22,570 bases of DNA, from positions 1 through 22,570 of the forward strand of contig JBEICQ010000027.1 of NCBI GenBank assembly GCA_040383885.1. Direction: 5' to 3'. The notes beneath the pieces are model-generated. The model was given only the letters and a program-made list of their open reading frames with translations. It was not told where the DNA came from and ran no database searches. A program made the translations under genes and the position numbers. Below, piece by piece: positions 1-7,790 of the stretch; within the stretch, counting starts at the first letter, position 1, and each line of letters opens with the position of its first letter. This DNA comes from JBEICQ01 sp040383885. GTDB lineage: Bacteria; Bacteroidota; Bacteroidia; UBA4408.

Positions 1-2
1 AC

Positions 3-635
3 GACTTGGTTACAAAAGGTACAGACGAGCCATACAGAATGTTTACCTCGCGTGCCGAGTATAGGATTCTATTAAGACAGGACAATGCTGATGCGCGCCT
101 GACCCCCCGTGGACGGGAAAGAGGATTGGTGAAAGACAGCAGATGGCAAATGTTTGAAGCCAAGCAAAAGGACATCGGAGAGTTAAATAAAACACTACAA
201 AGTGCAAGGCTTTTGCCTGAAAAAGTGAATCAATTACTGGAAGAAATTGGATCTGCAAGCATTGAGCAAAAAACCGCTCTTGTTCAGATACTTAAAAGGC
301 CTGGGGTCCACCTAAAAGAGCTTTTGCCATTTGCCAGCATAGATGATAGAGAATCACATACAAAGAACTACTCCATTGAAGTTGTTGAGCAGGTTGAAAT
401 TGAGATTAAATACGAATCTTACATTATCAAAGAGCGGGACATGGCTAATAAAGTCAAGGAATTCGCCTCGCTTAGAATCCCATTGAACATGGATTATAGC
501 CGTATTCATTCCTTGTCGTCCGAATCTAAAGAAAAATTAAGCCGGATAAAGCCGGAGACAATTTCTGCTGCCTCTATCATCAGTGGCATAAGCCCATCCG
601 ACATAGCAACACTTCTTTTGTACATAAAGAAGTAA
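3..635 (+). CDS. mnmG: tRNA uridine-5-carboxymethylaminomethyl modification enzyme MnmG, C-terminal part
   Basis: This is the 3' third of mnmG (gidA); the reading frame is already open at the window edge, so the start lies upstream. MnmG is a cytoplasmic FAD enzyme that, with MnmE, installs cmnm5U at the wobble position of several tRNAs. Visible family signatures are the block TKGTDEPYRMFTSRAEYR followed by LLRQDNADARLT near the start, and the helical tail with YIIKERD and the terminal segment ISGISPSDIATLL, which matches the family ending usually written SRISGVSPSDI. About 211 codons are present of roughly 620 in a full protein. The stop is TAA and no convincing hairpin terminator follows. 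The downstream neighbour is a long AT-rich non-coding region rather than another gene; mnmG flanks the origin in several bacteria. Confidence 0.95.
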   Translation, partial: DLVTKGTDEPYRMFTSRAEYRILLRQDNADARLTPRGRERGLVKDSRWQMFEAKQKDIGELNKTLQSARLLPEKVNQLLEEIGSASIEQKTALVQILKRPGVHLKELLPFASIDDRESHTKNYSIEVVEQVEIEIKYESYIIKERDMANKVKEFASLRIPLNMDYSRIHSLSSESKEKLSRIKPETISAASIISGISPSDIATLLLYIKK

Positions 636-858
636 GACCCTCTATTTACCATAGACTCCTTTTTCTCATTACTGAGGAAGAAATATTCTATTGCCTTTAT
701 TGATGTTCATATTAACCACATCCCGGACATAAATCCCGAAGAAAAAACCAGCATCGAATCAACAAATAGTGTTTCAAGCCGCAAATTACCACCTTAGATT
801 GTTTCATTATTATCTACAGTGCCACGAATTATTATTTTCCGACTATTACTTATTGTTT

Positions 859-874
859 TGTTCCACATGAAACA
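859..874. promoter_or_regulatory. parS: parS-like centromere site 1
   Basis: The 16-mer TGTTCCACATGAAACA differs by one base from the bacterial chromosomal parS consensus TGTTnCACGTGAAACA, which ParB/Spo0J binds to nucleate the partition complex. It is the first of three such sites within 200 bp. Confidence 0.75.
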
Positions 875-907
875 ATTTTCCCATTATAGCTAGTCATAAT
901 AATTTTA

Positions 908-923
908 TGTTTCACGTGAAACA
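908..923. promoter_or_regulatory. parS: parS centromere site 2, perfect palindrome
   Basis: The sequence TGTTTCACGTGAAACA is an exact self-complementary 16-mer and matches the parS consensus at every fixed position. It lies 49 bp (start to start) from site 1. A chance exact match to so long a motif in 22 kb is very unlikely, which makes this the anchor for calling the cluster. Confidence 0.9.
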
Positions 924-1041
924 ATTTCAGGGAAATAGTTTATAAAAACAATGCAACCGCTATTCTTAGAGTAAAAACTTACTTAACAATAAGACCGGAG
1001 TGCCCGATAAAGTTTTATTACCATCTTTTCTCAGGCAGGAG

Positions 1042-1057
1042 TGTTCCATGTGAAACA
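1042..1057. promoter_or_regulatory. parS: parS-like centromere site 3
   Basis: The 16-mer TGTTCCATGTGAAACA has one mismatch from the parS consensus, at the central CACGTG core (CATGTG). It lies 134 bp beyond site 2. ParB can also spread or slide from a neighbouring perfect site, so weaker copies in a cluster are plausible. Confidence 0.75.
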
Positions 1058-1714
1058 ATCAATAAATAAAATCAAACAATCTGTTTTTAGAGATAATCCG
1101 GAATTAGAGTTCTGTTTTTTAAAGCAGTTTTTTGTTAACCTTTCCTTTTTCGCGGCATTCTTCAATTCTTTTGCATTGTATCTGCTCTCGACATTGTTCT
1201 TGTTGTTCTGGCTCTGATTTTTAAAAATCACATGAGTGTTTTTGTATTGATGAAATATGTATTAATCAATCTGCACATAAACCACTGTCTTTGTGGAAAA
1301 ATTGTTGATTCGCGGTCTCTATTATTCAAAATCAAGAGTTACACGGGTATAGGGTTATTCCAATGAGTATGCCAGCACTTTGATTAAAATATAAGAAGAA
1401 GGGCAGGAGATTAAAGGTATAACATTGAATATTCGATGGTTTTTTGTTTTTACGAATGATTATTCAAATAAATTTGCCGCCGATTTCATAAGCTTTTAGA
1501 GAAAAAAATTTGTTTTTATGATGCTATTAGGATTTTATAAGCCATATGTAGATCGGAAAACAGAAAGCTGTTTTTTAGCCACATTAAGTAAATCATTCAT
1601 TTTCTTATATTCTATAAACGCATGCCGGAGGCTTACTTCCACAACAAGATAAATAACACAAAAGCTGTCAATAAAATAAAACAGAGCCCCTATCCTCTAC
1701 CAGCAGGAGTGCTT

Positions 1715-2878
1715 ATGCGGCAATTGTCTTTATTTCCTTTTTTCGAACTGGTAATTTTTACCTGCATGATGTTGTCCGTGCATGGGATTGTAAAAGCAGT
1801 AGTAATTCCACAAAGCAAGATTTGGCAAAAGTTCGGCATTACTCCTTTAACAGATACCCTCATTGATCAAAAAACAGGTTACTTCGCTGCACCCATCCTC
1901 TTCTACACACCGGATACCCGTTGGGGTGTTGGATTATCAGCAGCAAGCATATTTCATCTCCATGACAAGAATAAGCCGGGTTTAAGCACAAGGGCTTCCT
2001 ACTTCAGGTTATCAGCCCACTATACCCAACAGAAACAGAAAGATCTGTGGGGTGAATGGAATGTCTTTTCTGCCGGAGAAAAATACTTTTTTAAAGGAGA
2101 GTTTAGGCTGCGTAATTTTCCTGATAAGTTCTATGGTGTGGGAAACCGAACAAGTAAAAAAGACCAGTAGACATATACCTATGAAATGTTTACCTGTAAA
2201 ACAATGATCCTTAAAAAATTAAGCAGATTTATCTTCTTAGGGCTTGATGCGCACTACACTCGTTTTTACAATTTTAAAAGAGAAAAAGGAAAGAAACTAG
2301 ATAGCGGCAAAATACCCGGTTTCAATGGAGGAACAGGTGCTGCACTTGGCCTTGTGGCCATCCTTGACCAGCGGGATAATATAATGAATCCATACCGTGG
2401 GAATTATGCTGAGTTTTCGTCCTATTTTTATAGGAAATTCCTGGGTAGCACTTTCAGTTTCACCGTTATTAACGGTGAGTATAGGAAGTACTGGCAAGTA
2501 AGACGCAAGCACATTCTCGCTTTTCAGACAAAAGCCCGATTTGCGCTGGGTGATGTACCCTTTATTGAGATGTCGCAAATTGGCAATGATGATATGCTGA
2601 GGGGATATCCAAGAAACCGTTACCGTGATGCTCATATGTTTGGCGCCCAACTTGAATATAGATTTCCGGTCTTCTGGAGAATGGGACTGACAACCTTTGC
2701 AGGCTTGGGAGAGATCTTTTCGCGCGCCTCAGATATTCGCCTGAATACTTTAAAATTCACGATTGGAACCGGGATGAGGTTTTTATTAAACCCTGCCGAA
2801 AGACTCAATCTCAGACTTGACTATGGATATGGTTCTCAGGGTGGATATTTTTATCTGGCATTTACTGAAGCTTTCTAA
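1715..2878 (+). pseudogene. Omp85-family outer-membrane beta-barrel protein interrupted by an in-frame TAG
   Basis: Two open stretches in the same frame (to 2170 and from 2171) together give a barrel of about 387 residues, separated only by TAG at 2168-2170. The junction reads GNRTSKKDQ, stop, TYTYEMFTCKTM without loss of frame, so one base change explains it. The start at 1715 is preferred over an upstream ATG at 1622 because it follows AGGAG with suitable spacing and begins a hydrophobic signal peptide (MRQLSLFPFFELVIF). The second part has Omp85/D15 surface-antigen features: DQRDN near a conserved PYRG, NDDMLRGYPRNRYRD with the RGY motif of this family, and a C-terminal phenylalanine (FTEAF) typical of BAM-inserted barrels. 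It may be a recent pseudogene, a readthrough gene or a sequencing error; the rest looks undamaged, so decay must be recent. It lacks POTRA domains. Which substrate or role this small barrel has is unknown. Confidence 0.75.
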
Positions 2879-3033
2879 TCTGGCAAAAGAGATGATAGCA
2901 TTTCCGTGCAAGCAAATTCTGTTGTGCTTCAAAAGACAAACAAATGGGTAATCGCTTCGATGAAATGCCCGACTAACAAGTTATTACTGCTCAATTGTTC
3001 GTTGCAGGAATAGGATGCTAAATTCGATTACAA

Positions 3034-3051
3034 TAAGTTTGTTCCGAACAA
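3034..3051 (+). promoter_or_regulatory. Candidate promoter -7 box and overlapping palindrome upstream of porin operon
   Basis: TAAGTTTG at 3034-3041 fits the Bacteroidota -7 consensus TAnnTTTG, 45 bp before the chosen ATG of the porin gene; no good -33 TTG lies at the usual spacing. The perfect inverted repeat TTGTTC-C-GAACAA (3039-3051) overlaps the box and the expected start site, where a repressor or activator could bind. Confidence 0.4.
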
Positions 3052-3086
3052 TAAGTATCGTGAACATTTCATATTATTCCGGCTCC

Positions 3087-4199
3087 ATGCCAATCAACCG
3101 CCTCAAGGCTATTTTTCTTTTTATTCTGTTGTTCTCTCTTTCTGGCATGGCTCAAACAGACTTGCCAACGGTTAACTTCAAATACTTCGGACATTTGCAA
3201 ATTGATGCAGAACTTGTAGAAAAGCTGAATCAAAAAGGTACTTTCAGTCATGCATCCTACGCCCATGTTGGAGAACAGGATCTTTTTGTGACGGCGCAAA
3301 TCAGTAAAAGAATCTCTTTTCTGGGCGAGACGGTTGTGAGACCCGATGCCAAATCATCCTCTTTTTTTATCCCCTCAATCGAAAGGGCACAACTTAAGTT
3401 CGATTATTATCGCAACCATTCTTTTCTCATTGGTAAATTTCATAGTCCGGTAAATTATTGGAATGATACCTACCATCACGGCAGACTTTTTTTTCCAGTG
3501 ATAGACAGGCCGATTATGTTTTCATACCTCATCCCTTTGCATACATTGGGTCTAAGGCTTCAGGGACAAAACCTTGGTACCCTTCGATTTGGATATGATG
3601 TGGTATTGGGTAACGGGATTTCATCTACTGATTCCAAGGATGTGGACATGAACAAATCCCTTACTTTGGCGGCACATATCAAACCCAGAGATGGATTGAG
3701 AATAGGCGCATCCTATTACCACGATCTCATCCTTGGCAACTTTTCAGGTTTACACAGCGGGCATGTTGGTTCTAGTCACCTTTCATCGGCTACTCGCTAT
3801 AAAGGAAATATTCGTTACGAGTTATTTTCGATATCAACGGCCTGGTTTTCCAATAATTTGGAATTGCTACATGAATTATCAGTCAATCGTAGCAAAAGCG
3901 ATTCTCTTGGTATTGCCGGAAACTGGAGCTCTTTTCTTTACGCAGGTTATCGATTTAATAAACTCATTCCTTTTGTGGTCATTGACTACCTGGATGTTTC
4001 TGATAAGGACCTTCATATCAACTCCATGGTTAGTGCAAGGTATGCATTGGGAGCCCGTTATGAATTCAATCCTTTTTGTAACCTGAAAATTGTTGCTGAA
4101 AGGTTGGCTTCCGAAGAACTGATTCCGCTTCCCAGACATAATCATCCGCCATCGCCCTCAGTTTACGAACTAAAAATCCAATTTGCTTATGGATTTTAA
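3087..4199 (+). CDS. Porin-like outer-membrane beta-barrel protein
   Basis: The product is a predicted outer-membrane channel of about 370 residues. The start at 3087 is chosen over an in-frame ATG at 3015 because it opens directly on a signal peptide (MPINRLKAIFLFILLFSLSG, cleavage near MAQ-TD). The mature part has alternating polar/aromatic strands, repeated short turns and a final aromatic pair (FAYGF), as in barrels inserted by BAM. A segment around residues 105-130 (SFLIGKFHSPVNYWNDTYHHGR) resembles the inner-loop region of bacterial porin-type proteins that are usually annotated only as hypothetical. The stop codon overlaps the start of the next gene by 11 bp, so the two are translationally coupled and the pair continues into the histidine kinase. 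The inferred role is to admit a small, probably anionic, ligand to the periplasm. The specific solute is unknown. Confidence 0.65.
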   Translation: MPINRLKAIFLFILLFSLSGMAQTDLPTVNFKYFGHLQIDAELVEKLNQKGTFSHASYAHVGEQDLFVTAQISKRISFLGETVVRPDAKSSSFFIPSIERAQLKFDYYRNHSFLIGKFHSPVNYWNDTYHHGRLFFPVIDRPIMFSYLIPLHTLGLRLQGQNLGTLRFGYDVVLGNGISSTDSKDVDMNKSLTLAAHIKPRDGLRIGASYYHDLILGNFSGLHSGHVGSSHLSSATRYKGNIRYELFSISTAWFSNNLELLHELSVNRSKSDSLGIAGNWSSFLYAGYRFNKLIPFVVIDYLDVSDKDLHINSMVSARYALGARYEFNPFCNLKIVAERLASEELIPLPRHNHPPSPSVYELKIQFAYGF

Positions 4200-4653
4200 A
4201 TCTTTTGTAGGTGTTTTCATCCTTGCAAGTTGCTTTGCTTTTCGGGCTTTTGCCCAGAATCCGGGCAAAACAGAAATAACAGTGCCCGGCCAGTTTGTTT
4301 TAATTGGCAATACCACAGGCGTTTCGGACCTAAAGTGGAAACAGGTAAGAAGTATTTTTAAGGGGGAGCGTTCCTTTTGGCAAAACGGCAGTTCAGTGTT
4401 ATTGGTCTTGCCTGCCAGCAACCTTCCTGTTGCTGTAGATATAGCCAAACAGGTTTACGGTAGCGATGTGGCAGGTATGCAAAAGTTCTGGCTTGCCCTT
4501 GTTTTTCAGGGAAGAGGTAAACCGCCTATTTTTATTAGTTCAGAAGAGGAAATCATCCGATTTGTTTCACAAAATCCCGGTGCGGTTGCGCTCATCTCTG
4601 CTACTGCTAAAAACCGCGCCTCGGAGTGGTTGATACCGATTATCGAAAAATAG
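4189..4653 (+). CDS. Small periplasmic phosphate-binding-protein-like (PBP-like) protein
   Basis: This 154-residue protein resembles one lobe of the PstS-type phosphate-binding fold (PBP-like domain). The start at 4189 begins a signal peptide (MDFKSFVGVFILASCFAF, cut after RAFAQ). Family-like features follow in order: VLIGNTTGVSDLKWKQVRSIF with GERSFWQNG, then the segment with KQVYGSDVAGMQKFWLALVF and GRGKPP, then the ending NPGAVALIS. Real PstS proteins are about 300 residues, so this is a half-size stand-alone form, the kind commonly found beside porins and sensor kinases. It overlaps the porin stop by 11 bp and its TAG is one base before the kinase ATG. No ABC permease or ATPase gene is nearby, which argues for sensing rather than import. 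Ligand identity (phosphate or another oxyanion) cannot be read from the sequence. Confidence 0.75.
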   Translation: MDFKSFVGVFILASCFAFRAFAQNPGKTEITVPGQFVLIGNTTGVSDLKWKQVRSIFKGERSFWQNGSSVLLVLPASNLPVAVDIAKQVYGSDVAGMQKFWLALVFQGRGKPPIFISSEEEIIRFVSQNPGAVALISATAKNRASEWLIPIIEK

Positions 4654-4654
4654 G

Positions 4655-7243
4655 ATGCGCTTTCATAGAAAAATTGCATTTCGGATATGGCTTTATTTTT
4701 CATTGGCTATTTCTTTGCTTTTTTCAGGAATGGCATGGTATTATTCCAATACCCAAAGAAAGCTTATTGTAGATGCGCGGGGAAAGGAATTACAAGAGTT
4801 TTGCAGGACAATCTCTTTGGGTGTAGAAATTTCTCTTGCCATCCAGGATTTTGATAAACTGCGAAAGGCGGTTGATTATTTCAAACAAAAAGGAGGTGAG
4901 TATGATTTTTTATTACTCACTCAGGCCGGACCGGGTCAAACAGAAACCATTTTTACCCATCTCTCACTTGACAAGAATTTTCAACCTCAGGCGCTCGATA
5001 GCTCCCAATACCTGATTCGGTATTACCATTACACTTCTGGCATCATGTCGGGTAGAATTATTAGTGGAATGGCAAAGCAAAAAATAGATAAACAGATTGT
5101 CACCCTCAACAGACCAGTCTATTTATCTGCGCTGATCATGTTTTCCTTTTCATTTGTGCTTTTCTTTTTCATCGCGCGCAGTATTTCAGAGCCAATCAGC
5201 AGAGCAATAGGCAATGCACAACTGCTTGGCCAGAGCAAATTTGATGAGTTTTCGGTGAATCAGCAAACGAGTTCTAATGAAATAGGCCTGTTGGAGCAGG
5301 CTTTGCTATCACTCAGGGGAAGCCTGATGGAGCAGCAGGCCACAAACCGATTGCTAATCAATAACCTGGAAATTGAGGTTTCCAAACGCACACGGTCACT
5401 TAATGAGGCACTTGACCGGCTTACAGAGGCACAGGAAACAGCAAAACTTGCGAGTTTCACCTGGAGTCCTGAGAAAGACAAATGGGAATCTTCCGAAAAC
5501 CTGAATGGCTTACTCGGATTAGAAAAAAATGAAAAGGCAGATTATCGAAGCGTTAACAGCAGGGTAGAGGACTCTTCAAAGAAGTTGTTTGCTTCTATGT
5601 TTTCAAAGGAAAAAGACAAGGAAAGCCTTCAAACCATCTCGTTTAATCATCCCGTTCAAGGAATTTCCTGGATGAATATTTTCTGCAGGTATATACAACC
5701 TGTATCGCATGACAAACCGGGTTACTATTCCGGAACAATTCAGGATGTAACCCAGCAAAAAAAAGCAGAACAAGAACTGGAAAGACTTTCTCTTCTCGCC
5801 ACCAATACAACCAATCTTGTGCTCTTTACAGATGTGAATAAGAGAATCCTCTGGGCAAATGACAGCCTCATAAAGCTTACAGGGTACACCAGAGAGGAAA
5901 TTTATGGAAAAACACCTCGTATTTTCCAAACAGAAAAAACAGATCCTCTCGTAATTGCTGAAATAAATAAGGCTATTGAACAAAAAAAGGCGGTGAAGGC
6001 AGAAGTGCTTAATCGTGGTAAACAAGGCAACGAATACTGGTTGGAATTATACATTCAGCCTGTTTTAAACAGGCAAGGTGAACAAATCGGCTACATGGCC
6101 ATTGAAATTGATATTACCGAGAGAAAGGCTAATGAAGAAAAGGAAAAACAATATGTTGCCGACATAAAGAAAAAACAAGAAGAAATAAATACAATCAATT
6201 CAAATCTTGAAGGACTTGTCAGAGAAAAAACGCTCGATCTTGAACAAAGCATGATTCGTTTACAAAATTCTCAAGAAGAGCTGGTTAGAAAGGAGAAAAT
6301 GGCCACTCTGGGAATGCTTGTGGCTGGTATTGCACATGAGGTAAATACTCCTTTAGGCGCCATTAAGGCCTCGGCGGAAAACCTGAATTATCTGCTCAAG
6401 CAAAGCATTGTGAAACTAGTTCATGGATTAACCCAACCAGATCTTGCCTTATCCTTGAATCTTTTAGAAATAAGTCGAAAAAACCCCAAATTATCCACCC
6501 AACAGGAGAGGGAAGCCTCTAAAAAAATACAGGATTTTTTCAGCAAATCAAGCACCCCGGATGCTTATCCCTTCTGGCTGCCACGCATGCTTGCCCAAAT
6601 GGGATTTCAAGAAACAGAAACCATTCCTGATGAACTATTTCATATGCCTCAAGAGAGAATGAAGACCGTTTTGGGTCTTGCACAAACATTGGGAGGAATA
6701 GATATTTCGGTAGGTACAATAGAAAATGCTGCCCTCAGGGCAAGTAAAATCATTCGCGCGCTGAATGTGTATTCTCACAGCGAAGAATCAGCTCCTCATC
6801 TTCCGTTTGATCTACACGATAGCCTGAATGCAGTTGCAGATCTTCTTTCAAACAAGTTTAAACAAGGTGCGGTTTTTGTTAACAATGTAAAGCCTGGCAC
6901 AATGGTCATGGGTCAGGAAGATGAACTCTCACAGGTTTGGACAAATCTGATTAATAATGCACTGCAGGCAAGCAACAACAAATGCAAAATAGTTGTTTCA
7001 GCCACAGCTTTGCCGGATGGAATGCTTTCTGTTGAACTTGAAAATGATGGCCCGCCAATACCGCCGGAAATTAGAGAAAGAATTTTTGATGAGTTCTTTA
7101 CAACAAAGAAAAGGGGAGAGGGAACCGGACTGGGATTGAGTATTGTTTCCCGTATAGTAAGTAGACATAATGGTCGCGTTTTCTGCAAAAGTTCAGAAGG
7201 CTCTACTATCTTTGAGGTCGTTCTTCCAATTGCCAACGGATGA
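4655..7243 (+). CDS. Membrane PAS-domain sensor histidine kinase
   Basis: An 862-residue transmembrane histidine kinase. Visible order: TM1 about residues 10-28, a periplasmic domain of about 120 residues, TM2 about 154-174, HAMP-like linker to about 230, coiled coil, a weak PAS about 266-375, a strong PAS about 376-485 (SLLATNTTNLVLFTD, then EIDITERK), coiled coil to about 545, HisKA, HATPase. The phosphoacceptor is His561 in the motif AGIAHEVNTPLGA. The N-box is at Asn764/Asn768 (TNLINNALQAS), with the F-box FDEFFTTK and G2-box GEGTGLGL at about 821-828. Between the first HisKA helix and a second helical block (ENAALRASKIIRALNVYSH) lie about 110 extra residues, unlike ordinary HisKA domains. 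It lies one base after the PBP-like gene, and a receiver gene follows at 7345. The likely ligand route is porin, binding-like protein, kinase. The output is unknown because the receiver has no effector domain. Confidence 0.93.
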   Translation: MRFHRKIAFRIWLYFSLAISLLFSGMAWYYSNTQRKLIVDARGKELQEFCRTISLGVEISLAIQDFDKLRKAVDYFKQKGGEYDFLLLTQAGPGQTETIFTHLSLDKNFQPQALDSSQYLIRYYHYTSGIMSGRIISGMAKQKIDKQIVTLNRPVYLSALIMFSFSFVLFFFIARSISEPISRAIGNAQLLGQSKFDEFSVNQQTSSNEIGLLEQALLSLRGSLMEQQATNRLLINNLEIEVSKRTRSLNEALDRLTEAQETAKLASFTWSPEKDKWESSENLNGLLGLEKNEKADYRSVNSRVEDSSKKLFASMFSKEKDKESLQTISFNHPVQGISWMNIFCRYIQPVSHDKPGYYSGTIQDVTQQKKAEQELERLSLLATNTTNLVLFTDVNKRILWANDSLIKLTGYTREEIYGKTPRIFQTEKTDPLVIAEINKAIEQKKAVKAEVLNRGKQGNEYWLELYIQPVLNRQGEQIGYMAIEIDITERKANEEKEKQYVADIKKKQEEINTINSNLEGLVREKTLDLEQSMIRLQNSQEELVRKEKMATLGMLVAGIAHEVNTPLGAIKASAENLNYLLKQSIVKLVHGLTQPDLALSLNLLEISRKNPKLSTQQEREASKKIQDFFSKSSTPDAYPFWLPRMLAQMGFQETETIPDELFHMPQERMKTVLGLAQTLGGIDISVGTIENAALRASKIIRALNVYSHSEESAPHLPFDLHDSLNAVADLLSNKFKQGAVFVNNVKPGTMVMGQEDELSQVWTNLINNALQASNNKCKIVVSATALPDGMLSVELENDGPPIPPEIRERIFDEFFTTKKRGEGTGLGLSIVSRIVSRHNGRVFCKSSEGSTIFEVVLPIANG

Positions 7244-7259
7244 TATGTATTAATCATTA

Positions 7260-7287
7260 TTGTTATTTATTTCTTTTTGTATCTTTA
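7260..7287 (+). promoter_or_regulatory. Candidate promoter of the receiver gene
   Basis: TTG at 7260-7262, then 17 bp, then TATCTTTA at 7280-7287, one base from the -7 consensus TAnnTTTG. It lies 57 bp before the chosen ATG at 7345, so the receiver could be made separately from the kinase. Confidence 0.4.
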
Positions 7288-7344
7288 GCACGATGTCATC
7301 CTTCAGGCATATTAAGTTTCACAAGTTAACATGTGTTTTTTAGC

Positions 7345-7728
7345 ATGAAAGTCATTCTTATCGTAGATGATGAATATGTAATCCTGGAGACTCTTCGACT
7401 TCAAATCATGCGTCTTACCGGGCCCGATACTATTATTGAAGCAGCATCATCTGCCGAGGAAGCTTATCAGGTATTAAAAGAACTATCAGAGCAAGGACAG
7501 GAATTGGTACTCACTATTTCGGATTTTAATCTGGGTGACGCAAAAGGCACGGATGTTCTTAATTTCACACATGTCCTTTTTCCACAGGCACATAAAGCGA
7601 TTCTTAGCGGACAGTCGGACATTAAAGTACTGGATGAGTTTCATCAAAAAATCGGACTGGATGCTTTTATCTCTAAACCCTGGAATTACGATATCTTAAG
7701 TAATCTCGTTCAAAAAGCGGTCGCCTGA
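7345..7728 (+). CDS. Stand-alone response-regulator receiver domain
   Basis: A 127-residue single-domain receiver. The start at 7345 (MKVILIVDDE) is preferred over an upstream ATG at 7333 because it puts beta-strand 1 immediately at the N terminus, as in CheY-like proteins. The acidic pair is Asp8/Asp9 with Glu10; the phosphoacceptor is Asp60 in TISDFNLGD; the switch residue is Ser88 (ILSGQ); the conserved lysine is Lys111 in ISKPW. No DNA-binding, enzyme or methyltransferase domain is attached, so it acts by protein contact or relays phosphate onward. It is 101 bp after the kinase, same strand, with its own possible promoter, and is the natural partner of that kinase. The next gene converges on it after 62 bp. 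Confidence 0.92.
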   Translation: MKVILIVDDEYVILETLRLQIMRLTGPDTIIEAASSAEEAYQVLKELSEQGQELVLTISDFNLGDAKGTDVLNFTHVLFPQAHKAILSGQSDIKVLDEFHQKIGLDAFISKPWNYDILSNLVQKAVA

Positions 7729-7790
7729 TTCCTTTCCTGGCTTGCTTTCCTGAATAAAAATAACGCAGAAAATCTGGTCCCAAAAAAAAA

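Larger units (their letters stand above)
636..1714. other. AT-rich intergenic region with parS sites and DnaA-box-like motifs
   Basis: This stretch has no convincing gene on either strand. It is clearly richer in A+T than its surroundings and contains three parS-type palindromes (listed separately). Four 9-mers lie one mismatch from the DnaA box TTATCCACA: 712-720 TTAACCACA, 810-818 TTATCTACA, 1575-1583 TTAGCCACA on the plus strand, and 1292-1300 (TTTTCCACA read on the minus strand). A -7-like TAAATTTG occurs at 1469-1476 with a TTTG 22 bp upstream, a poor promoter candidate for the next gene. A small hairpin, AAAACAG/CTGTTTT, lies at 1557-1574. The region could be part of an origin/segregation locus, but the DnaA boxes are imperfect and this is inference. 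Confidence 0.6.

Noticed and set aside
1031..1231. Minus-strand open frame of 66 codons in the parS region
   Set aside because: It overlaps a parS site, has low-complexity Asn/Lys-rich composition typical of AT-rich DNA and shows no recognisable domain or start signal.
1557..1574. Hairpin AAAACAG-AAAG-CTGTTTT as a terminator
   Set aside because: No gene ends on the plus strand nearby; the stem is AT-rich and weak, so it may be chance in this composition.
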